Positions 1-12,009 of a DNA stretch of 64,000 nt are shown in pieces. Positions within the stretch are counted from its first letter, which is position 1; each line of letters opens with the position of its first letter. The translations under genes and the position numbers were made by a program. The notes beneath the pieces are model-generated. The model did no database searches, had not been told where the DNA came from, and worked only from the letters and a program-made list of their open reading frames with translations. Source of the stretch: Welwitschia mirabilis (Eukaryota > Gnetophyta > Gnetopsida > Welwitschiales). The stretch is taken from assembly GCA_051453625.1 (NCBI GenBank), contig JBOZIK010000001.1, positions 93,400,750 through 93,464,749 on the forward strand, given 5' to 3'.

Positions 1-1559
1 CAATGAGGATTTTGGTTTATAAATTATAAAATCTAGATAGAATAGTTCCAATACCTCTTGGAATTCATTCTAATTTATAGCATGCTAATGATATGGATGT
101 CCAAGTAGATTTATATCTTTAATTTAGTTTACTTATTATTATCATGTATTTAAGTCTAAGAAATATGTTTATTTTATAGTAGTAATTAAAGGAATTCTTT
201 AACAAGAATAGATTTGATATCTATCTCAATATATCTTGAATCCTTCTTATATTGTTCTTCTTTCTTATATTTATAATGATTACAAATGTCAATGTTTATT
301 TTAATTTAAAAATATTAATTAAATTAATTTAGTCTAATAGTAAATTACAACATCAATTATAGATAATTAATATCTACCTAGAATAATTATAACTTTTTTT
401 AAAAAAATATTCAAGATCACAAAATCGACAAGGTATGTTCAGTGCTTAACTTGAACTAGAAAATTTTCAATAATTAACTTTGGACTTGTAATAAAGTTAT
501 TAGCTAATTATATAATCATGTTTTTTTAAAAACATTCTTTTAAATTCAAAGATTCATAAAGTTATGGAGTCATGATATTTGTACTTTCTCTTAAATCTAA
601 TAAAGCATGAGGCATTTATTTCTTGTTAATGATCATTAGAATACTTGATGATATATAATCCTTTTATTTAGGTGGAATATTTTTTCATCATTTGAGTTAT
701 GTTTTTTATCAAGTAAACTTCTTGAGAAATGAATTTCCTTTTCTTTGTTAACATAAATCCTTAATGTATATGTAGTAGATAAGAGCATCTTTAATTATTT
801 GTGTTAGAGTTATTTTTAATTTCACATCTTCAAAACTATGATTAAGGTATTTATGGTTAGTAAGGATTTCTTTTAAATTTTTTGAAAATAGTGGTTAATG
901 CACTCATTTATTTAATGATTTAGTAGAAATAGGATTAAAGAAATATTCTTCTTTAGATGACTCTTGCAATTTAGATTCTTTTATTAAAATTGTCTCTTTG
1001 GGTGTTTCATCTTTTCTTGATTTTAATTTTATTGAAATTTTATTCTTCTATTTTGATGATTGGCTACTTATTGATTCCTATAATTCTTTTTAAATTATAT
1101 TTGTAATTAATCAAGTTTATTTATGAAATTCTATTCTTTTTAGAAAGGTAGTCCTTACTGATTCCTTTGCATAAAATCTCTAATCCATTCCATGTTTCAT
1201 ACTCTTTCATTCATTAGATTCATCTGTTGATTTACTCCTTACCACATGGTTTGTTATTACTAAACTTTTTTAAATCCAAAATTTTAATTATTACCCTAAT
1301 ATAACCTAATTAAAACTTAAGGTATATACATATTAGATGGCTATGATGGTATTTGTGGATAATAAGAGTGTCTTTCTTATTTCGATATTTAATGATTTAA
1401 AGAGTTAATTGATGGAGATAGGTTTTAAGTGAATATAGTGAATAAAGTATTTTATTAAAATAATACTACTATTTATCTTAATGAAGTAGGTACATATTAT
1501 TACAATTTAAAAGATTATGCTTGATGTCCTACTTGTTCATAAAGAACGTCTAGCTCATA
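1..1559. other. AT-rich stretch, no supportable gene
   Basis: No open frame of useful length and no protein motif is visible on either strand. By position it may be the gag C-terminus and pol of the minus-strand gypsy remnant that begins just to the right, but I could not read a convincing zinc knuckle or protease motif in it. Confidence 0.4.
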
Positions 1560-2373
1560 ATTCCCTATAGTAGTGAAACTCAATTTAGACAAAAATTGAG
1601 GTATAATGATTTGGGTAGATTGAGGTGCTACATTTTGAAACATTTTTACTACTATTTATGATGAATGATAGAGCTGATATGATACCATTTCCATTCAATA
1701 ACATCCATTATTTTATACATCATTTATTTCATCTTCCTAGCCATTAGTTCTTATTCTAAAGCTAAGGCATCATTTTTAGTTATCTTAATGAGCCATTCTT
1801 TAATTTGATTAATCAAGTCCTTAAAAATATTGATTTCTTATTTAGGAGTTTTATTTAGAATGTTTTCATTTGTTTTAAAATTGACATGTTGTCTCACATA
1901 TCTATCTAAAATTTTGTGAATATTTAAAGAAATTGATGTAATTGAAACCCCTTATGATGGTTCCTTTGGTATAACTTGTAGAATCTCTTATGTCCTTCTT
2001 TATAGTTCTCTTCTTATTTTTGCAAATTCATTAATTTATTTCTTGGATTGTATAGATTATTATCTAAAAGAAACTTCTATACAAAGGAATTTTTAAATTC
2101 TTCCTATGATCTATTAGGGTTTTGAATAGTCTACCACTAGAAGATGGCTTTATTTGTTAAGGTTATTTCAAAAGAAATCATCTTGATTCTATTAATAGCT
2201 ATAGGAGCTAATAAACCTATCATATTCTCAAATTTGATCAAGTTAATCATTTGATCTTCCCCATCAAATCCATCAAAATGGTGGTAAGAGTTGCACATTA
2301 CAAACTTTAAAACATCTAGTTCTAGTGGAAACACTAAAGATCCATCATATATCTGTCCATATGGAAAGTTCAA
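1560..2373 (-). pseudogene. gag: Ty3/gypsy (Athila/Tat-like) gag remnant
   Basis: Gag would form the retrotransposon's cytoplasmic particle. The first 78 codons (2373 down to 2137) are open and hold the pattern of the Retrotrans_gag domain: HHFDGFDGED followed by INLIKFENMIGLL, then IKMISFEITLTNKA, where the family reads (F)xGxxxEDPxxHLxxF and LFPFSLxxxAxxWL. Reading on toward lower coordinates, with stops, gives WEEF-like then FKNSFV, FLLDNNLYNPRNKLMNLQK and EENYKEGHKRFYKLYQR. These match the family's FLxxFFPxxKTxxLRNxIxxFxQ and ESLYEAWERFKELxR. Stops inside this run fall where W, Q or R would be expected. No primer site or LTR could be paired with it. It is a decayed fragment, not a host gene. 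Confidence 0.75.
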
Positions 2374-4049
2374 ATCCTTAAATTTTTAACCAAATTGGGC
2401 TAAGTTACTTGCATCCCTTTCTAGATTTTAAGATATGATTAATTAACTGGGAGAAATTTATGTTTCTTTGGTTACTTAAGTTATGAAATTACATTTTTTC
2501 CTACTGATAAATTATGATTTGAATGTTATCCTCTCAAACCTAGGCTTAATGATATTGAGTGCACTATTGAAGTCATATTGAGTTTAACTCTTATGACTAG
2601 TTTTATGTATTTCACCAAATATACATTTATTAGCATACCTTAATAAGATTAATTTTGGAAATGATTTCAATTTAGAGGAAACATAAAAGTTTTAAAAGTT
2701 ATAATAAGTCTTCCTAATGTAAATGTAAACATCTACATGAAGTTGTATTTGAAATTAAATCCTAAGTATAACTCAAATTGGATATATAATTAATATTTAA
2801 AATTGTAATTTATCTAAATATGCATTAAGTTCTTAAATCTACTTAGTGAATTACCATAAAGTTAAAGGGTTACATAGCTACTGCTATTGTGATGTTAACT
2901 TAATAAATTTTTTTCCTTTTCTTTTTCTTTATAATTTAAATTTAATACTTTCTAGAATGTAAGAGGATCCTATTGGAGGATAGAATAAAGTTGCATATAA
3001 AGGATTTTCTTACAAGGTGACATTTTTAATTACTTCCTCTAGGATAAGATAATTACTTATTAACTATTAATTCGTGTTAATTAGAAAGTTAAAAAAGTGT
3101 AGTATTTAAGTAGAGGAAAATTCTAATAGGTTACCAAGTGGTTTAGACTTTACCTTAGCTAAATATTTATTAGTGAATCATAATGGTTTAAAGGTTGTTA
3201 GGGTCTCAAAAAGTGTATTTTCTAGGTAAATGAAGGAAAAACTCAATTTTTAAAATGAGGAGACTACACTCTGAGCCTTTATAAAAGTAAATGTATACTT
3301 AATGTAATAATTTACCTCATGGAAAAAAATAAAGTATAAATAGCTCAAATTAAATCATAAATAAATATCCTAGGTTAAATTGCATAAGCAATAGAAGTAC
3401 ATGTGTATTAAGCCAATGAAATACTACCATGAATTCACATAGAAATATTAATATTATCTTAAAATACTTATTTCTCTTAAACAAGATATAAGTAATTACA
3501 ATACATGATTTATAATTATCATAGAGAACTACATGCATAAAACATAATTTCATGAAATGTAAAAAGAGAAATATAATAAAATTAAAAAAAATCTTTTATG
3601 AACATTCTATATGATTCTAAAGATCATCTATAATTCAAATGAATAAGAAAGAGAGTTTACACAGTCAAATGTATCAAAGTTATTTTCATATAAAGAATAC
3701 TTTTTCTTTGAAAGTTTATTACTTGAAATCATATAATATGAACATAATTAATTAATTTCAACATAACATTTCATTTTGTACAAAATGTACAATAACTTAG
3801 AACCAAAAGATAGTACTTAAAAAATAAGATTCTTCAAATTCACATAGAAAATTATTTTACTTAAATGGTGTTTTGACTAAATTTTGAAACTACTAACTTA
3901 AAAGATAGCTCTTTACTTATTATGAAATGAGTTATAAAAGAAATAAAACATATAAATTAGGTTCTAAATTAATAAGTAATCTATAAAAAATAGCATATAA
4001 ATGTTTATTGATTCAACATAACGCTTACTCAATTTAATTAATTTTGACT
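2374..4049. other. AT-rich noncoding stretch
   Basis: This should hold the 5' leader or LTR of the minus-strand gypsy remnant to its left, but I could not find a primer-binding site. Short open frames occur on both strands, with no recognisable motif. Confidence 0.4.
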
Positions 4050-5650
4050 AATACAGAGAGATAAAATGAAGTAGAGAGAGAGAAAAGGAACAAAGAAAAT
4101 TTAGAAGAATGGACTTACAAATTCTCAGAATCTTCAAAATACGTAACATATATTTTATAATAATTTTTTATAAATTAAAATTCAAGATCAAGTAGAATCA
4201 ATTAAAATCAATAGAAATAGTTCATCAAGAAAAAAGCTGTAAAAATTATAGTCAATTCTATTTTGACTAAGAATATTAAGAAAAATATAAAATTTGAGTA
4301 GAAATGGATTTCGTATTATGCAATAAATCACAAAAATACTATAGGATAGGAGCTTAAATTTCTAAAAACATATCAATAATGGTAAAGAAATTCATTGTGA
4401 AAAAACATGAAAATTAAGATTAGATAGTTTAGAAATTTTTCTAAGTAAAACTATAACTTTATTTATAAATGGCCACAAAAAGGATTTTAGAGGGTAAATT
4501 TGGATTCTTAGTAATTAACAAGAAAAATTTATAAATCATGAAATAAATCTATTCATGAGTCTTCAAAAAAGAGCTATGGTCAAATTAAGCACTAAAATTT
4601 ATTAGTCTACTTCAATATTGAGAAGAGAAAAATGCATGAAAAGATAAATAATTTTAATTCTAGAGAAATGTAAATGACATATTTACAAACCAAAATAATA
4701 CTATGAAAAATAGAAAAATAGAAATTCAACATCATTTATTTAGGGGAAAAAAGATTAAGTCATGAGAAAATGTATTAGAAGAAATAAGAAGAATGCAGAA
4801 AAGAAGAAAGAGAAAGATTAAAATACATGATTTCTTTGATACAAAATGATCAATCATGTTAAATTACATATACTATGATAGATCCTAAATGCATAATAAT
4901 AAAATTAGCACTAACTATGCAACATGCTATAAGAACTCTATTCAAATAGAAAGAAAAGCATGATAAAACACATAAATCAAGTAAACAAAAGCATAAAAAT
5001 ATAAAGGAAAAGAACACTTACTAGTTTTAGATTAAATAAAATCCATTTTTATTAATATTCAATCCAAATTCTTATAAGATTTAATGCCTTATTCTACTCC
5101 CATATCATCCTTTTATGTGCACTTCATAACCTTTATAATGCCCTCCAGATTAACAAGAGTAGAGAAAAATGATGAAAAATGAACTATAGAATAATGTAGA
5201 AGGATGAAAATGGGTGTGTATGATAGTAAAAAATAATATTGAATAATGTAGAAGTATTTCAAAGTTGATATGGAGAGAACAAATTGGAGGTAAAGAAATA
5301 TGATAGACATGAAGTAGAAAATCTCCTTTTAATGCTTGAGAATGATTTGAATTCAACTTGAGAGCATAAAAATAGAATAAATTTTATATAATAACATTAT
5401 GATTATGAGTTTGAAAATTGAGGGGATCTTTATAGGTGCACTTAGGCTGCTTTTAGCCTATGAAGTTACTAAAACCATTGCATTCTACATGTGTCATGTG
5501 TGATAATAGTGAAAATTATCACATTGTGCTATAATGTTAGTTCACTCATGGAAGTGATGTTGTAGTACCACAGGTAGTTTGAAAATAACTATCCAAATTT
5601 TTAAAAATTAATTTAACTCAGTTCTAATTTTTATGATTTCATCTTATGTG
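4050..5650 (-). repeat. LTR-like block, minus strand (solo or truncated LTR)
   Basis: Read on the minus strand, this stretch has the layout of an LTR promoter and transcribed leader: a TATA-like box (5424-5435) followed by a pyrimidine-rich run (around 5150-5350) that is open in two frames but low in complexity. A purine-rich run (about 4056-4100, CT-rich on the minus strand) follows. No partner LTR, primer site or gag could be attached. The limits are approximate and the call rests on composition and layout only. Confidence 0.35.
5424..5435 (-). promoter_or_regulatory. TATA-box-like LTR promoter element
   Basis: The minus strand reads CTATAAAGATCC here, with a C/T-rich presumed leader downstream. 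It fits the start region of a plant LTR. I infer past promoter use only from this layout. Confidence 0.3.
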
Positions 5651-7549
5651 TAATTATCAAATTTGACTTAAAAAAAACTAGGAATGTACAAATTATAATT
5701 CTCAAAATGTAAATTTCCAAGGTATTAATGTCATGAAAAGATCTAATATCATTTAATGTTATAAATCCAGTGTTAAAATAAATCAAAATCATTACATAAA
5801 TAAGTGAATGAGATATGATGATGGAAAAGGAACTATGAATAATCTAAAGAGTTGCTAAGTTGAACTAGTCCTCCATGCTCTATAATTTCACCCTTAATCT
5901 TAATCTTCTAATTATAATAATCACAAATATTCTTGAACCTAATCATAATACATCATTTTTATCTCATTGAAAGTTCAAAAACCATGTCACTTAAAAAGTG
6001 CAAAAATACCTCTAAGTGCAATGTTATAATTTGAAAATTAATGTAAAATTATAACTATTAAAACCTTATTTCATCAAAAATTCAATAGTCATCACTAGGT
6101 TTAAAAGTCCTATTACAACTTCCTCAAAAATATTTAAGTTGGAGGTAATATCTTAGTTCTTGTAGTAAAAGTAGTAAACCCCTTAAGTTGGATTAAATGT
6201 GGATGAATTTACTTCATAAGAATGGTTATCATTAAGATAAATTTATTCTTAAATTATTAGATACCTTAATTTGTTGTTTGTTATGCACTTTCAATTTTAG
6301 TCACTCTTATTAAGTAATTTAAATGTTGTAAATTTTTTTATTCTAGTTTGAATAAGGAACATTTTTATTCAATTGGAAATTGAGTTTTAATTCACTTAGG
6401 TTATTTTCTATCTTCCTTATTATGCATAAAATCAATAATTTAAATATATAACTTGCAATTTATTTATCAAAAGAAAAGAAAAGAAATTATTTTATTAACA
6501 TAAAAATTAAAATAATTTTTTATTATAAAAATAAATGATTGTAGTTCTATACTATTAATAGTCTATTAACCTATCAATATTATTCTAAAAATGACTTTCC
6601 TACAAGAATTTTCCTAATAAGACCACGAATGGAATGCATCTTATAAAATGAAGGTACATTCACTTGTACTAGTATCTAAGTCATGTATTGAACCTATTAT
6701 AGCTTAAACAAGTGATAAATGAATTTTAGAATTGAAATATCAATCTAGCTTCCTACTTTCACTATTATCTTATAATTCAATATCCTTTTAATAAGAAATT
6801 CATGATACTAAAAAAAATATCTCAATAGAATTATAATAAAGAATCCTTAAAAGTATTACTTATTGTGAAGCCAAACTAAATATGTAACTAGTTTTACTCT
6901 AAATCTAAGTCTTTATTATAGCAAAGTTAAATCATAGAAAAGTGGAATATTTCCAAAGAAGTTTTCTACTTATATAACCATCGCTTCGAAGGAAAGGGGA
7001 TACATTGATACATTAGTTTAAAGGGAACTTTGAGCATAAGTACAATGAATTATGTGTACAATCACATATGCTTAAGTAGATATTAGAAAGAAAATTGTCT
7101 TCATGTCAATTTAAAAATTTAGTTTCTTTTCATTTTTATAAGATTACTTATTACCTAGTCTATTAATTATCAATCATCTACACCAAGTTCATAGTCTTTA
7201 TCATAGATCTATCACATTATGTTTAAACTTTACTTATCTCATGAAATCTATATCACATTGTGATGCATCTAGTAATAGAATTATGTGTACTTATCCTTTC
7301 ATCCATTAATATAATTCATAACTATTATTCCATGATATTTATTGATAATTATTCCTTCTATTGTAGTGGCTTCTATAAAGTTCTAAAATCCTTACTATGT
7401 GATGGATTCTATTGTAGCATCATCACATTGCAATAACTTAAAAATAAGAAAAATAAACATAAAACTTATCATAGTTCCATCACATGGTGACATACTTATC
7501 AATAATACAACATAGTATAACTTTTAATAGTAATTGAAACTTTAGTTGA
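5651..7549. other. AT-rich noncoding stretch with small palindromes
   Basis: No gene is supported. Between about 7200 and 7500 a short phrase around TCACATTGTGATG recurs four times in degenerate form, including the palindrome ATCACATTGTGAT near 7250. By position the stretch could be the RNase H/integrase part of the gypsy RT remnant to its right, but no motif survives. Confidence 0.35.
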
Positions 7550-8700
7550 CCAAAGGCACAAAATCAATTTAATTTGATAAATGATCTTTTTAATATAGAA
7601 ATAGTATTCATATTAGATTGGTTAATGAGTAAAACATATGATAACTTATGAATTTAAATAGTCTATCAATGATAAATAGGTTTAAATATTTTGGTAAAGT
7701 TTTGAATAAACCTCTCATAGTATCCTACATACCTAAGAAAAGATCAAATTTCTTTTAATTTTTAAGGAATAGGAAGATAGTTAATTAGTGAAACTTTAGT
7801 AGGATATACTTAAATTCCTTCTTTAGAAGTGAAGTATTCTAAAATAATTCTCTTATTGATTATGAAGTAACACTTTTCCCAATTTAATATTAGGAGTTTT
7901 TCAATATATGTCTATAGAATAAATTCTAGATTATGAAGGTAATGATCAAAATATGTCTTGTAAATGAAAAATTCATTCATAAAGATATCCATATAATATT
8001 CTAATAAATTAAAGAAGATATGAAGCATATAATGTTGAAAAGTGAAAGGATAATTGGAAAGATCATATGACATACATTTATAGGCAAATGTTCTATAATT
8101 ATAGGTAAAATTGGATTTTTACTTATTCTCAAGGGCGATTTATATTTGGTTATAATCTAAATATCCATACAAAAAGAAATAAAAAATGTGTCTGATAATT
8201 TTCTTAAGAATTTAATTAGAAAATGGAAGAGCAAAATGTTCTTCCATAGTTATGGCTTTAAGTTTTATATAATCAATGCATATTTCCCATTTCATAGTGA
8301 GCCTTGTAGGTATAAGCTTGTTGTTATCATTAGATACTAAGGTAATTCCGTTATTCTATTATAAAATGGATTATATCATTACCGAAAACCTTAATAACTT
8401 TTTTTTACTACTTCCTTCAAGGTTGGATTAATTCTCCTTTGGGATTCAATGGATGTTTTGTAATTATTCTTAAGATAGATGTGGTACATGCAAACACTTA
8501 GATCTAGAAATATAATGTCTAAAAGTATTCAACTTAAGATTTCTTATGTTTTTTGAATAGGTTTAGAAAGGACTTATTTTGAGATAAGAACAATGATGAG
8601 TTTATAACCATAAGAAAGACTAAATTATCACCTAAAAGGGCATCTTTAAGATTATTAAGGACTGCTTTTAACTCAACAAAGTCTCGATGTCTAAGTTTAT
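7550..8700 (-). pseudogene. pol: Athila-type gypsy reverse transcriptase remnant (G1)
   Basis: Read from 8700 down to 7550, the minus strand gives the family landmarks in order. They are VELKAVLNNLKDALLGDN (family LELKPLPxHLKYxFLGExx); SIESQRRINPTLKEVVKK (family SIEHQRRLNPxMKEVVKKE); YGYLDYNQI (family DGYSGYNQI); then FQHYMLHIFFNLLE and YYMDIFMNEFFIY. In the last, the catalytic xMDD has become MN-E. DHYLHNLEFIL, LNWEKCYFI and RSFLRYVGYYERFI (family RSFLGHxGFYRRFI) follow. The enzyme copies the element RNA into cDNA in the particle. Stops and the altered active site make it inactive. The order is correct for one strand, so it is one fragment. It ends abruptly at about 8.8 kb against a copia LTR fragment, and no gag or LTR of its own can be assigned. 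Confidence 0.85.
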
Positions 8701-8814
8701 GGTTGAATCATGCTTTAAAAGTGAATACATAATGAGAACATTTTCAGAAATGGAAGATGACTCAAGATCAAGATGCTTACTTTATAACATTTTAACATGT
8801 TTGAAACCATCATC

Positions 8815-9070
8815 ACTTGTAATAAATGAAACATGTTTGTTTTCATGTCTCTTATGTTCTTTGTCTTAGTTAGTTAGTTTAATTGCTATGCTTAACTATT
8901 TATATTCTCTGTGAATTTAATAAACTATTATCATATTTAGATTGGTAATATATACAAGTTAAATTGGTGTTTATTATTTAATTATGATTTCATAGTTAAA
9001 TTATCAAATTGCAAAAACTAATTTAGTTATTTTATTAGTCCCTTTCTTATATGATATCTGCTCTTAAAAA
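8815..9070 (+). repeat. Truncated 5' LTR of copia element C1 (last ~255 bp)
   Basis: The stretch from CACTTGTAATAAA through TTCTTTGTCTTAG to the primer site is matched, with many substitutions, by 39778-40030. That later stretch is the end of a full ~1.1-kb LTR. Similarity stops to the left at about 8815, where gypsy RT sequence starts, so about three quarters of this LTR is missing. Confidence 0.7.
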
Positions 9071-9086
9071 TTGGTATTAGAGCTTT
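9071..9086 (+). other. Primer-binding site (tRNA-Met type) of C1
   Basis: TTGGTATTAGAGCT follows the LTR end directly and differs by one base from the TGGTATCAGAGC complementary to the 3' end of plant initiator tRNA-Met. It would prime minus-strand DNA synthesis. Confidence 0.75.
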
Positions 9087-9183
9087 AATATAAGTGGTTT
9101 TTCCTTGTGTGTGATTATTTAATAAGTTATTTATTAGAAAAAGCCAGCGAATCAGCTATTCGTACTATTCTAACATTAACAAC

Positions 9184-10570
9184 TATGAATTATCTAGAAT
9201 GCAAGTTTTTATTAAGGTAATAAGTTTTAAATACTAGAAAATTATGAAAGAATATTTTTATCTTTCTATGAAAACTCAAACTATTAATGGGATTACTATA
9301 TTTGTGGTTAAGAAAAGAAGTAAATAAATTATTATGGAAAAAATATATAGAAATGCCTAATATGAAGGCCATAAGTGCAATATGTTGTGGATTCAACTTT
9401 GAAGACTATAAAAAGGTAAGAGATTTTACTACTATAAGGGATATATGGGATTAATTATAGGTAACCTAAGAATAAATCAGAAAGACTAAGAAACAAATGC
9501 TAATGACTCAGTTTGAATAAATTTAAATGCAAAAGGATGAATCTTTCATTGAATTTAACAAATAAATCATACACATTGTCAATGAAATTTAGGGGGTTGG
9601 AGAACCTTTTAAACAAGCTAAATTATTTAGAAAATATTGAGACATCTTCCAAAAGCATATGACAACAAAGTACTATCCATTAAAGAATAAAGTATGTTAA
9701 GAAGCTTAAAGTAGGAGAGCTAGTAAGTGATATTTTGACCTGTGAGCTTTGATATCTTCATAAATCTAATAAATATAAAAATATAGCTCTTAACATTAAT
9801 TAAATTTATTAGTTTAGAAATAAGAATGATGAATATACTAGTTGTTCCTCTTCTAATTCTAATTCTGACATGGACGAAGAATTAGCTTTATTTACAAGAA
9901 ACTTTAAGAAGATGTTGACAACCAAAAAGGAAAAAATAAAGAAGGATTATGGCATAAAATCTTTAATGCCTACAGAAAATACAAAATAAAAGGGCTTTGG
10001 CACATGTCATCTAAGTGTCCACACAAGAAAAAGAATAAGACATAAAGGAACTTCAAAAAGAAATGCAACATGAATACTTAGGATACTAATGATTTAGATT
10101 GGAAAGATACCCATAGTGGTAAGAGATATTTTCTTATTACATTTATCGCACATTCTTTGGAACTTATTACAAACATGAATAATTGTTTTAAAATTGATTT
10201 AACTAAACATCATAATATAGAATTAAATAATGTATCATATCATGCAAATGATGAAGAGAATTAGTTCTTAAGTATCAATGATAATGATGAAATAACACAA
10301 GTAGAAGAGGATCTAGTAGGTGGATATCAAAATATTTATGAGTAAATCAAAAGGGTCTTAAAGGAAAACATTTAATTGAAGAAGGATGTAGTCCAATATT
10401 TTTTAAAAAAAAAATCTAACATCATAATAAGAGCTTATAAGGAATAACTTGGAAGCCTAATTATCCTACCTAGAAAAGGAGATAAAAAAACTTTAAGATC
10501 TCTTAAAAGCAAGAGAAATGAAATTTAAGTATTTACTTTCAAAAATTAATAATTCAAATAAAGTTATTTG
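9184..10570 (+). pseudogene. gag: copia C1 gag remnant (SIRE/Maximus-like)
   Basis: An ATG lies about 110 bp past the primer site. The frame, with several stops and shifts, gives MPNMKAISAICCGFNFEDY then KKVRDFTTIRDIWD, matching the N-terminal UBN2 gag domain of SIRE-type copia (NxKAxxAIxxSxxxxEYxRVxxCxTAKEIWDxL). Further on are MDEELALFTRNFKKML (family DEEMALxxRKFxxFLxK), a weak zinc-knuckle remnant with HMSSKCPHKKK around 10000-10040, and a C-terminal charged, helix-like segment. The order (UBN2, DEExALF, knuckle, C-terminal helix) is that of a SIRE gag. Stops make it non-functional. Protease and integrase follow in the same direction. Confidence 0.8.
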
Positions 10571-10959
10571 AAGTTTTCTACAAGTAATAGGCTATTGAAG
10601 ATCATGTTATTCAAATAAAGGGAACTAAGTAATAAACATAGCTTTAGATATGCTTCACCTCTATCTTCCTCATTTGTGTCATCTTTTTTAAATAAGTCAT
10701 CTTTTCTTTGAAAGGGTAAAAGTCTAGCTTTTAGAAACTTAAATCAGGTAATACTCAAACTTACTCTTAAAATATTGAATTTACCAAAAAGAGAAAGATA
10801 TCCTTCATTTATCATTTTTGTAATAACTTTGATCACATAAACTTAATTTTTGTTTTAATAATGTGCTTTCTAGATTTGGCACTTTACCCAATTTTTAATT
10901 CATTAAAAAAAGATAAATGTTAATATTAGATTAAGTAATGATTAAACTCATAAATGTCT

Positions 10960-12000
10960 TTTGATGCATACTAAATTATTAGCCACTGATGTTATTTATT
11001 GGTATCTTGATAATGGTCATTTTAGGTATATGAGAAGAGACAAAAGTAGATTCACAGAGATGGACAAATGAAATGGAGATGTTTTAATATTTAAAGATAA
11101 TAAAAAGACAATGGCAGAACATCTTGGCATTATGAATGACAAGGACTTTCAAATAATTCTCAATGTTCTTCATGTTAATGGATTGAAACACAACCTCCTC
11201 AGCATCAGTTATATTTATGACAAAGGTATGTATGTGTTATTTAGGGTTTTTAATTATTATGTTTTATATAGATAAAGAAAAATTACTTTAGCTATTGATA
11301 AAGATGAAAATGTATATTTCATAAGGAAGTTATTAGATAGTAAGTGTTTATCCTTTGTGACATCTAATAAGATTAGGTTATGGCATAAGAATTTAGGCCA
11401 TGTTAACTAAAAAAATATCTATTTCATATCCAAACATAATCTTGTTAAAGGAATTCCAACTTTATAAAAGGTTAAAAGTAAAATATGTAGAGCTTATCAA
11501 ATAGAAAATAATCTAGGGACAAGTTTTCTAAGATTGATCATGTTTCCTCTCAATAATAATTAGACTTACTTCATTTAAAACCTAGAGGTCTTATTCTTAT
11601 AGAGAGTTATAGTGGTAATAAATCTATGTTGGTAGTTATTCATGATTAGTTGAGATTTACATGGATATTATCTTCGAAACATAAAAGTAAAGCCTTTGAA
11701 AAATTTTAAATTTTGAATACAGGATTACGAAATGCAATTGATTAGAACATAAATACAATTAAAAGTGATCACAAAGGAAAATTTTAGAATCATATGTTTG
11801 TAGGTTGGTGTGAAAAGAAAGGGGTTCCTCATGAATTTTTAGCCATAGAAACCCAAAATAAAATGTTGTAGTAGAAGGAAAGAATAGGGTTATATAAGAA
11901 ATAACAAGGATTATTATTGTTCATTTGTTTTACTATCTCAATTGGATTTAAAATAAGTTAAAACTTAGTATCATTATTCTACAAGGATGATTTAGTTTGT
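10960..12000 (+). pseudogene. pol: copia C1 protease-integrase remnant
   Basis: The protease region reads WYLDNGHFRYMRRDKSRF (family WYLDSGCSRHMTGDxxxF), so the active-site DSG has become DNG. It is followed by NVLHVNGLKHNLLSIS (family VLYVxGLKHNLLSIS). The pre-integrase domain has RLWHKNLGHVN. The integrase core has an IKSDHKGKF aspartate block and, near 11870, NVVVEGKNRVI, which keeps the catalytic Glu region (family NGVVERKNRTLQE). In life these domains cleave the polyprotein and insert cDNA in the nucleus. Several stops lie at former Gln/Trp codons. Coding signal fades at about 12.0 kb, with no RT after it, so the element is interrupted or deleted here. Confidence 0.85.
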
Positions 12001-12009
12001 CTTTATGAA

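Noticed and set aside
5113-5356. Two overlapping minus-strand frames of about 65 codons
   Set aside because: Both arise from a pyrimidine-rich LTR-leader-like run; Ser/Phe/Ile-rich low complexity without conservation evidence.
7245-7270. Palindrome ATCACATTGTGAT as a bacterial-type operator
   Set aside because: The context is plant heterochromatin with no gene nearby; similar phrases recur as degenerate repeats, so a regulatory role cannot be supported.
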